Positions 50,801 through 61,511 of a stretch of DNA of 64,000 nt are shown piece by piece; within the stretch, counting starts at the first letter, position 1, and each line of letters starts with the position of its first letter. The translations under genes and the position numbers were made by a program. Below the pieces are notes generated by a model. It was not told the origin of the DNA. It did not search any database and saw only the letters and a program-made list of their open reading frames with translations. The stretch is from contig OZ059896.1 in the NCBI GenBank assembly GCA_964057225.1, positions 21,634,501 through 21,698,500 of the forward strand. The letters run 5' to 3'. Source of the stretch: Auanema rhodensis. Taxonomy: Eukaryota > Nematoda > Chromadorea > Rhabditida > Rhabditidae.

Positions 50801-53800
50801 GATCATAACTAATTTTTGTATTAAGCGTTTCTCAATGTAGTATAGTGCATTCGATGCGGATTTTTAAGCTGCGTCGATCTGTGTTATCAGATCTGCGCTA
50901 GCTTAAAAATGCACCGAGATATCAACTGATATAAGTTCACACTTATATCCTCGATTTTCACTCTGAAGAATTAATTTTTTCGTTGAATAACATTGTCCAT
51001 CGTCTTTGCCTTGAAAAAAGGAATCTAAAAACATCTACTTTTTGCTAAATTATTTTGAAATTTTTCGAAAAAATTTTTGTCAAAATGTTTTTGGAAGCAA
51101 TGTTGAGTGTACATGGAAACTCAACATACACTAATGCATCATTTTTCAAACGATCATAACTAATTTTTGTATTAAGCGTTTCTCAATGTAATATAGTGCA
51201 TTCGATGCGGATTTTCAAGCTGCGTCGATCTGTGTTATCAGATTTGCGCTAGCTTAAAAATGCACCAAGATATCAACTGATATAAGTGCACACTTATATC
51301 CTCGATTTTCACTCTGAAGAATTAATTTTTTCGTTGAATAACATTGTCCATCGTCTTTGCCTTGAAAAAAGGAATCTAAAAACATCCACTTTTTGCTAAA
51401 TTATTTTGAAATTTTTCGAAAAAATTTTTGTCAAAATGTTTTTGGAAGCAATGTTGAGTGTATATGGAAACTCAACATACACTAATGCATCATTTTTCAA
51501 ACAATCATAACTAATTTTTGTATTAAGCGTCTCTCAATGTAGTATAGTGCATTCGATGCAGATTTTTAAGCTGCGTCGATCTGTGTTATCAGATTTGCGC
51601 TAGCTTAAAAATGCACCAAGATATCAACTGATATAAGTGCACACTTATATCCTCGATTTTCACCCTGAAGAATTAATTTTTTCGTTGAATAACATTGTCC
51701 ATCGTCTTTGCCTTAAAAAAAGGAATCTAAAAACATCTACTTTTTGCTAAATTATTTTGAAATTTTTCGAAAAAATTTTTGTCAAAATGTTTTTGGAAGC
51801 AATGTTGAGTGTACATGGAAACTCAACATACACTAATGCATCATTTTTCAAACGATCATAACTAATTTTTGTATTAAGCGTTTCTCAATGTAGTATAGTG
51901 CATTCGATGCGGATTTTTAAGCTGCGTCGATCTGTGTTATCAGATCTGCGCTAGCTTAAAAATGCACCGAGATATCAACTGATATAAGTTCACACTTATA
52001 TCCTCGATTTTCACCCTGAAGAATTAATTTTTCCGTTGAATAACATTGTCCATCGTCTTTGCCTTGAAAAAAGGAATCTAAAAACATCTACTTTTTGCTA
52101 AATTATTTTGAAATTTTTCGAAAAAATTTTTGTCAAAATGTTTTTGGAAGCAATGTTGAGTGTACATGGAAACTCAACATACACTAATGCATCATTTTTC
52201 AAACGATCATAACTAATTTTTGTATTAAGCGTTTCTCAATGTAATATAGTGCATTCGATGCGGATTTTCAAGCTGCGTCGATCTGTGTTATCAGATTTGC
52301 GCTAGCTTAAAAATGCACCAAGATATCAACTGATATAAGTGCACACTTATATCCTCGATTTTCACTCTGAAGAATTAATTTTTTCGTTGAATAACATTGT
52401 CCATCGTCTTTGCCTTGAAAAAAGGAATCTAAAAACATCCACTTTTTGCTAAATTATTTTGAAATTTTTCGAAAAAATTTTTGTCAAAATGTTTTTGGAA
52501 GCAATGTTGAGTGTATATGGAAACTCAACATACACTAATGCATCATTTTTCAAACAATCATAACTAATTTTTGTATTAAGCGTCTCTCAATGTAGTATAG
52601 TGCATTCGATGCGGATTTTTAAGCTGCGTCGATCTGTGTTATCAGATTTGCGCTAGCTTAAAAATGCACCAAGATATCAACTGATATAAGTGCACACTTA
52701 TATCCTCGATTTTCACCCTGAAGAATTAATTTTTCCGTTGAATAACATTGTCCATCGTCTTTGCCTTGAAAAAAGGAATCTAAAAACATCTACTTTTTGC
52801 TAAATTATTTTGAAATTTTTCGAAAAAATTTTTGTCAAAATGTTTTTGGAAGCAATGTTGAGTGTACATGGAAACTCAACATACACTAATGCATCATTTT
52901 TCAAACGATCATAACTAATTTTTGTATTAAGCGTTTCTCAATGTAATATAGTGCATTCGATGCGGATTTTCAAGCTGCGTCGATCTGTGTTATCAGATTT
53001 GCGCTAGCTTAAAAATGCACCAAGATATCAACTGATATAAGTGCACACTTATATCCTCGATTTTCACTCTGAAGAATTAATTTTTTCGTTGAATAACATT
53101 GTCCATCGTCTTTGCCTTGAAAAAAGGAATCTAAAAACATCCACTTTTTGCTAAATTATTTTGAAATTTTTCGAAAAAATTTTTGTCAAAATGTTTTTGG
53201 AAGCAATGTTGAGTGTATATGGAAACTCAACATACACTAATGCATCATTTTTCAAACAATCATAACTAATTTTTGTATTAAGCGTCTCTCAATGTAGTAT
53301 AGTGCATTCGATGCGGATTTTTAAGCTGCGTCGATCTGTGTTATCAGATTTGCGCTAGCTTAAAAATGCACCAAGATATCAACTGATATAAGTGCACACT
53401 TATATCCTCGATTTTCACCCTGAAGAATTAATTTTTTCGTTGAATAACATTGTCCATCGTCTTTGCCTTAAAAAAAGGAATCTAAAAACATCTACTTTTT
53501 GCTAAATTATTTTGAAATTTTTCGAAAAAATTTTTGTCAAAATGTTTTTGGAAGCAATGTTGAGTGTACATGGAAACTCAACATACACTAATGCATCATT
53601 TTTCAAACGATCATAACTAATTTTTGTATTAAGCGTTTCTCAATGTAGTATAGTGCATTCGATGCGGATTTTTAAGCTGCGTCGATCTGTGTTATCAGAT
53701 CTGCGCTAGCTTAAAAATGCACCGAGATATCAACTGATATAAGTTCACACTTATATCCTCGATTTTCACTCTGAAGAATTAATTTTTTCGTTGAATAACA

Positions 53801-56597
53801 TTGTCCATCGTCTTTGCCTTGAAAAAAGGAATCTAAAAACATCTACTTTTTGCTAAATTATTTTGAAATTTTTCGAAAAAATTTTTGTCAAAATGTTTTT
53901 GGAAGCAATGTTGAGTGTACATGGAAACTCAACATACACTAATGCATCATTTTTCAAACGATCATAACTAATTTTTGTATTAAGCGTTTCTCAATGTAAT
54001 ATAGTGCATTCGATGCGGATTTTCAAGCTGCGTCGATCTGTGTTATCAGATTTGCGCTAGCTTAAAAATGCACCAAGATATCAACTGATATAAGTGCACA
54101 CTTATATCCTCGATTTTCACTCTGAAGAATTAATTTTTTCGTTGAATAACATTGTCCATCGTCTTTGCCTTGAAAAAAGGAATCTAAAAACATCCACTTT
54201 TTGCTAAATTATTTTGAAATTTTTCGAAAAAATTTTTGTCAAAATGTTTTTGGAAGCAATGTTGAGTGTATATGGAAACTCAACATACACTAATGCATCA
54301 TTTTTCAAACAATCATAACTAATTTTTGTATTAAGCGTCTCTCAATGTAGTATAGTGCATTCGATGCGGATTTTTAAGCTGCGTCGATCTGTGTTATCAG
54401 ATTTGCGCTAGCTTAAAAATGCACCAAGATATCAACTGATATAAGTGCACACTTATATCCTCGATTTTCACCCTGAAGAATTAATTTTTTCGTTGAATAA
54501 CATTGTCCATCGTCTTTGCCTTAAAAAAAGGAATCTAAAAACATCTACTTTTTGCTAAATTATTTTGAAATTTTTCGAAAAAATTTTTGTCAAAATGTTT
54601 TTGGAAGCAATGTTGAGTGTACATGGAAACTCAACATACACTAATGCATCATTTTTCAAACGATCATAACTAATTTTTGTATTAAGCGTTTCTCAATGTA
54701 GTATAGTGCATTCGATGCGGATTTTTAAGCTGCGTCGATCTGTGTTATCAGATCTGCGCTAGCTTAAAAATGCACCGAGATATCAACTGATATAAGTTCA
54801 CACTTATATCCTCGATTTTCACCCTGAAGAATTAATTTTTCCGTTGAATAACATTGTCCATCGTCTTTGCCTTGAAAAAAGGAATCTAAAAACATCTACT
54901 TTTTGCTAAATTATTTTGAAATTTTTCGAAAAAATTTTTGTCAAAATGTTTTTGGAAGCAATGTTGAGTGTACATGGAAACTCAACATACACTAATGCAT
55001 CATTTTTCAAACGATCATAACTAATTTTTGTATTAAGCGTTTCTCAATGTAATATAGTGCATTCGATGCGGATTTTCAAGCTGCGTCGATCTGTGTTATC
55101 AGATTTGCGCTAGCTTAAAAATGCACCAAGATATCAACTGATATAAGTGCACACTTATATCCTCGATTTTCACTCTGAAGAATTAATTTTTTCGTTGAAT
55201 AACATTGTCCATCGTCTTTGCCTTGAAAAAAGGAATCTAAAAACATCCACTTTTTGCTAAATTATTTTGAAATTTTTCGAAAAAATTTTTGTCAAAATGT
55301 TTTTGGAAGCAATGTTGAGTGTATATGGAAACTCAACATACACTAATGCATCATTTTTCAAACAATCATAACTAATTTTTGTATTAAGCGTCTCTCAATG
55401 TAGTATAGTGCATTCGATGCGGATTTTTAAGCTGCGTCGATCTGTGTTATCAGATTTGCGCTAGCTTAAAAATGCACCAAGATATCAACTGATATAAGTG
55501 CACACTTATATCCTCGATTTTCACCCTGAAGAATTAATTTTTCCGTTGAATAACATTGTCCATCGTCTTTGCCTTGAAAAAAGGAATCTAAAAACATCTA
55601 CTTTTTGCTAAATTATTTTGAAATTTTTCGAAAAAATTTTTGTCAAAATGTTTTTGGAAGCAATGTTGAGTGTACATGGAAACTCAACATACACTAATGC
55701 ATCATTTTTCAAACGATCATAACTAATTTTTGTATTAAGCGTCTCTCAATGTAGTATAGTGCATTCGATGCGGATTTTTAAGCTGCGTCGATCTGTGTTA
55801 TCAGATTTGCGCTAGCTTAAAAATGCACCAAGATATCAACTGATATAAGTGCACACTTATATCCTCGATTTTCACCCTGAAGAATTAATTTTTCCGTTGA
55901 ATAACATTGTCCATCGTCTTTGCCTTGAAAAAAGGAATCTAAAAACATCTACTTTTTGCTAAATTATTTTGAAATTTTTCGAAAAAATTTTTGTCAAAAT
56001 GTTTTTGGAAGCAATGTTGAGTGTACATGGAAACTCAACATACACTAATGCATCATTTTTCAAACGATCATAACTAATTTTTGTATTAAGCGTTTCTCAA
56101 TGTAATATAGTGCATTCGATGCGGATTTTCAAGCTGCGTCGATCTGTGTTATCAGATTTGCGCTAGCTTAAAAATGCACCAAGATATCAACTGATATAAG
56201 TGCACACTTATATCCTCGATTTTCACTCTGAAGAATTAATTTTTTCGTTGAATAACATTGTCCATCGTCTTTGCCTTGAAAAAAGGAATCTAAAAACATC
56301 CACTTTTTGCTAAATTATTTTGAAATTTTTCGAAAAAATTTTTGTCAAAATGTTTTTGGAAGCAATGTTGAGTGTATATGGAAACTCAACATACACTAAT
56401 GCATCATTTTTCAAACAATCATAACTAATTTTTGTATTAAGCGTCTCTCAATGTAGTATAGTGCATTCGATGCGGATTTTTAAGCTGCGTCGATCTGTGT
56501 TATCAGATTTGCGCTAGCTTAAAAATGCACCAAGATATCAACTGATATAAGTGCACACTTATATCCTCGATTTTCACCCTGAAGAATTAATTTTTTC
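47823..56597 (-). repeat. 8-monomer HOR built from trimers (2808 bp), three copies
   Basis: The unit order is beta-gamma-alpha, beta-gamma-alpha, gamma-alpha. Copies are 47823-50630, 50631-53438 and 53439-56597. The second beta and second alpha of each unit end in TTTTCCGTTGAA (sites at about 49223/49926, 52031/52734 and 54840/55543, each pair 2808 bp from the next). The first beta of copies 2 and 3 has CACTCTGAAG, while that of copy 1 has CACCCTGAAG. Copy 3 has a ninth monomer (55545-55895), a gamma/alpha hybrid. Copies look nearly identical by eye, so this is probably the youngest amplification in the right arm. Confidence 0.9.
55545..55895 (-). repeat. Hybrid gamma/alpha monomer
   Basis: This monomer is gamma-like up to CAAACGATC (ACATCTAC, GTGTACATGG) and alpha-like from GCGTCTCTC onward (TGTAGTATAG, GATTTTTAAGC, TTTTCCGTTGAA). 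The switch lies in the roughly 20-30 bp between 55715 and 55742. It is the extra monomer that makes the third HOR copy nine monomers long. Confidence 0.82.
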
Positions 56598-59500
56598 GTT
56601 GAATAACATTGTCCATCGTCTTTGCCTTAAAAAAAGGAATCTAAAAACATCTACTTTTTGCTAAATTATTTTGAAATTTTTCGAAAAAATTTTTGTCAAA
56701 ATGTTTTTGGAAGCAATGTTGAGTGTACATGGAAACTCAACATACACTAATGCATCATTTTTCAAACGATCATAACTAATTTTTGTATTAAGCGTTTCTC
56801 AATGTAGTATAGTGCATTCGATGCGGATTTTTAAGCTGCGTCGATCTGTGTTATCAGATCTGCGCTAGCTTAAAAATGCACCGAGATATCAATTGATATA
56901 AGTTCACACTTATATCCTCGATTTTCACTCTGAAGAATTAATTTTTTCGTTGAATAACATTGTCCATCGTCTTTGCCTTGAAAAAAGGAATCTAAAAACA
57001 TCTACTTTTTGCTAAATTATTTTGAAATTTTTCGAAAAAATTTTTGTCAAAATGTTTTTGGAAGCAATGTTGAGTGTACATGGAAACTCAACATACACTA
57101 ATGCATCATTTTTCAAACGATCATAACTAATTTTTGTATTAAGCGTTTCTCAATGTAATATAGTGCATTCGATGCGGATTTTCAAGCTGCGTCGATCTGT
57201 GTTATCAGATTTGCGCTAGCTTAAAAATGCACCAAGATATCAACTGATATAAGTGCACACTTATATCCTCGATTTTCACTCTGAAGAATTAATTTTTTCG
57301 TTGAATAACATTGTCCATCGTCTTTGCCTTGAAAAAAGGAATCTAAAAACATCCACTTTTTGCTAAATTATTTTGAAATTTTTCGAAAAAATTTTTGTCA
57401 AAATGTTTTTGGAAGCAATGTTGAGTGTATATGGAAACTCAACATACACTAATGCATCATTTTTCAAACAATCATAACTAATTTTTGTATTAAGCGTCTC
57501 TCAATGTAGTATAGTGCATTCGATGCGGATTTTTAAGCTGCGTCGATCTGTGTTATCAGATTTGCGCTAGCTTAAAAATGCACCAAGATATCAACTGATA
57601 TAAGTGCACACTTATATCCTCGATTTTCACTCTGAAGAATTAATTTTTTCGTTGAATAACATTGTCCATCGTCTTTGCCTTGAAAAAAGGAATCTAAAAA
57701 CATCTACTTTTTGCTAAATTATTTTGAAATTTTTCGAAAAAATTTTTGTCAAAATGTTTTTGGAAGCAATGTTGAGTGTACATGGAAACTCAACATACAC
57801 TAATGCATCATTTTTCAAACGATCATAACTAATTTTTGTATTAAGCGTTTCTCAATGTAATATAGTGCATTCGATGCGGATTTTCAAGCTGCGTCGATCT
57901 GTGTTATCAGATTTGCGCTAGCTTAAAAATGCACCAAGATATCAACTGATATAAGTGCACACTTATATCCTCGATTTTCACTCTGAAGAATTAATTTTTT
58001 CGTTGAATAACATTGTCCATCGTCTTTGCCTTGAAAAAAGGAATCTAAAAACATCCACTTTTTGCTAAATTATCTTGAAATTTTTCGAAAAAATTTTTGT
58101 CAAAATGTTTTTGGAAGCAATGTTGAGTGTATATGGAAACTCAACATACACTAATGCATCATTTTTCAAACAATCATAACTAATTTTTGTATTAAGCGTT
58201 TCTCAATGTAGTATAGTGCATTCGATGCGGATTTTTAAGCTGCGTCGATCTGTGTTATCAGATTTGCGCTAGCTTAAAAATGCACCAAGATATCAACTGA
58301 TATAAGTGCACACTTATATCCTCGATTTTCACCCTGAAGAATTAATTTTTTCGTTGAATAACATTGTCCATCGTCTTTGCCTTGAAAAAAGAAATCTAAA
58401 AACATCTACTTTTTGCTAAATTATTTTGAAATTTTTCGAAAAAATTTTTGTCAAAATGTTTTTGGAAGCAATATTGAGTGTACATGGAAACTCAACATAC
58501 ACTAATGCATCATTTTTCAAACGATCATAACTAATTTTTGTATTAAGCGTTTCTCAATGTAATAAAGTGCATTCGATGCGGATTTTTAAGCTGCGTCGAT
58601 CTGTGTGATCAGATTTGCGCTAGCTTAAAAATGCACCGAGATATCAACTGATATATGTTCACACTTATATCCTCGATTTTCACCCTGAAGAAATAATTTT
58701 TTCGTTGAATAACATTGTCCATCGTCTTTGCCTTGAAAAAAGGAATCTAAAAACATCTACTTTTCGCTAAATTATTTTGAAATTTTTCGAAAAAATTTTT
58801 GTCAAAATGTTTTTGGAAGCAATATTGAGTGTACATGGAAACTCAACATACACTAATGCATCATTTTTCAAACGATCATGACTAATTTTTGTATTAAGCG
58901 TTTCTCAATGTAACAGAGTGCATTCGATGCGGATTTTTAAGCTGCGTCGATCTGTGTTATCAGATTTGCGCTAGCTTAAAAATGCACCAAGATATCAACT
59001 GATATAAGTGCACACTTATATCCTCGATTTTCACCCTGAAGAATTAATTTTTTCGTTGAATAACATTGTCCATCGTCTTTGCCTTAAAAAAAGGAATCTA
59101 AAAACATCTACTTTTTGCTAAATTATTTTGAAATTTTTCGAAAAAATTTTTGTCAAAATGTTTTTGGAAGCAATGTTGAGTGTACATGGAAACTCAACAT
59201 ACACTAATGCATCATTTTTCAAACGATCATAACTAATTTTTCTATTAAGCGTTTCTCAATGTAATATAGTGCATTCGATGCGGATTTTCAAGCTGCGTCG
59301 ATCTGTGTTATCAGATTTGCGCTAGCTTAAAAATGCACCAAGATATCAACTGATATAAGTTCACACTTATATCCTCGATTTTCACCCTGAAGAATTAATT
59401 TTTTCGTTGAATAACATTGTCCATCGTCTTTGCCTTGAAAGAAGGAATCTAAAAACATCTACTTTTTGCTAAATTATTTTGAAATTTTTCGAAAAAATTT

Positions 59501-59756
59501 TTGTCAAAATGTTTTTGGAAGCAATGTTGAGTGTACATGGAAACTCAACATACACTAATGCATCATTTTTCAAACGATCATAACTAATTTTTGTATTAAG
59601 CGTTTCTCAATGTAATATAGTGCATTCGATGCGGATTTTTAAGCTGCGTCGATCTGTGTTATCAGATTTGCGCTAGCTTAAAAATGCACCAAGATATCAA
59701 CTGATATAAGTGCACACTTATATCCTCGATTTTCACTCTGAAGAATCAATTTTTTC
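56598..59756 (-). repeat. Decaying edge of the trimer HOR and diverged monomers
   Basis: Beta (56598, with CAATTGATAT), gamma (56949), alpha (57300), gamma (57651) and an alpha-like monomer that has regained GCGTTTCTC (58002) are followed by diverged monomers: 58353 and 58704 have CAATATTGAGTG, and the region carries TGTAATAAAG, TGTAACAGAG and ATATATGTTC. The monomer at 59406 has GAAAGAAGG. This looks like a less homogenised border. Confidence 0.78.
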
Positions 59757-61511
59757 GTTGAATAACATTGTCCATCGTCTTTGCCTTGAAAAAAGGAATC
59801 TAAAAACATCCACTTTTTGCTAAATTATTTTGAAATTTTTCGAAAAAATTTTTGTCAAAATGTTTTTGGAAGCAATGTTGAGTGTACATGGAAACTCAAC
59901 ATACACTAATGCATCATTTTTCAAACGATCATAACTAATTTTTGTATTAAGCGTTTCTCAATGTAATATAGTGCATTCGATGCGGATTTTTAAGCTGCGT
60001 CGATCTGTGTTATCAGATTTGCGCTAGCTTAAAAATGCACCAAGATATCAACTGATATAAGTGCACACTTATATCCTCGATTTTCACTCTGAAGAATCAA
60101 TTTTTTCGTTGAATAACATTGTCCATCGTCTTTGCCTTGAAAAAAGGAATCTAAAAACATCCACTTTTTGCTAAATTATTTTGAAATTTTTCGAAAAATT
60201 TTTTGTCAAAATGTTTTTGGAAGCAATGTTGAGTGTACATGGAAACTCAACATACACTAATGCATCATTTTTCAAACGATCATAACTAATTTTTGTATTA
60301 AGCGTTTCTCAATGTAATATAGTGCATTCGATGCGGATTTTTAAGCTGCGTCGATCTGTGTTATCAGATTTGCGCTAGCTTAAAAATGCACCAAGATATC
60401 AACTGATATAAGTGCACACTTATATCCTCGATTTTCACTCTGAAGAATCAATTTTTTCGTTGAATAACATTGTCCATCGTCTTTGCCTTGAAAAAAGGAA
60501 TCTAAAAACATCCACTTTTTGCTAAATTATTTTGAAATTTTTTGAAAAAATTTTTGTCAAAATGTTTTTGGAAGCAATGTTGAGTGTACATGGAAACTCA
60601 ACATACACTAATGCATCATTTTTCAAACGATCATAACTAATTTTTGTATTAAGCGTTTCTCAATGTAATATAGTGCATTCGATGCGGATTTTCAAGCTGC
60701 GTCGATCTGTGTTATCAGATTTGCGCTAGCTTAAAAATGCACCAAGATATCAACTGATATAAGTGCACACTTATATCCTCGATTTTCACTCTGAAGAATC
60801 AATTTTTTCGTTGAATAACATTGTCCATCGTCTTTGCCTTGAAAAAAGGAATCTAAAAACATCCACTTTTTGCTAAATTATTTTGAAATTTTTCGAAACA
60901 ATTTTTGTCAAAATGTTTTTGGAAGCAATGTTGAGTGTACATGGAAACTCAACATACACTAATGCATCATTTTTCAAACGATCATAACTAATTTTTGTAT
61001 TAAGCGTTTCTCAATGTAATATAGTGCATTCGATGCGGATTTTTAAGCTGCGTCGATCTGTGTTATCAGATTTGCGCTAGCTTAAAAATGCACCAAGATA
61101 TCAACTGATATAAGTGCACACTTATATCCTCGATTTTCACTCTGAAGAATCAATTTTTTCGTTGAATAACATTGTCCATCGTCTTTGCCTTGAAAAAAGG
61201 AATCTAAAAACATCCACTTTTTGCTAAATTATTTTGAAATTTTTCGAAAAAATTTTTGTCAAAATGTTTTTGGAAGCAATGTTGAGTGTACATGGAAACT
61301 CAACATACACTAATGCATCATTTTTCAAACGATCATAACTAATTTTTGTATTAAGCGTTTCTCAATGTAATATAGTGCATTCGATGCGGATTTTCAAGCT
61401 GCGTCGATCTGTGTTATCAGATTTGCGCTAGCTTAAAAATGCACCAAGATATCAACTGATATAAGTGCACACTTATATCCTCGATTTTCACTCTGAAGAA
61501 TCAATTTTTTC
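59757..61511 (-). repeat. Five near-identical single monomers
   Basis: The monomers at 59757, 60108, 60459, 60810 and 61161 all carry ACATCCAC, TGTAATATAG, CACCAAG with GTGCAC, and the private CACTCTGAAGAATCAATT. They differ mainly at GATTTTTAAGC versus GATTTTCAAGC (order T, T, C, T, C) and by single private changes. This is a local one-monomer amplification rather than a multi-monomer HOR. Confidence 0.85.
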
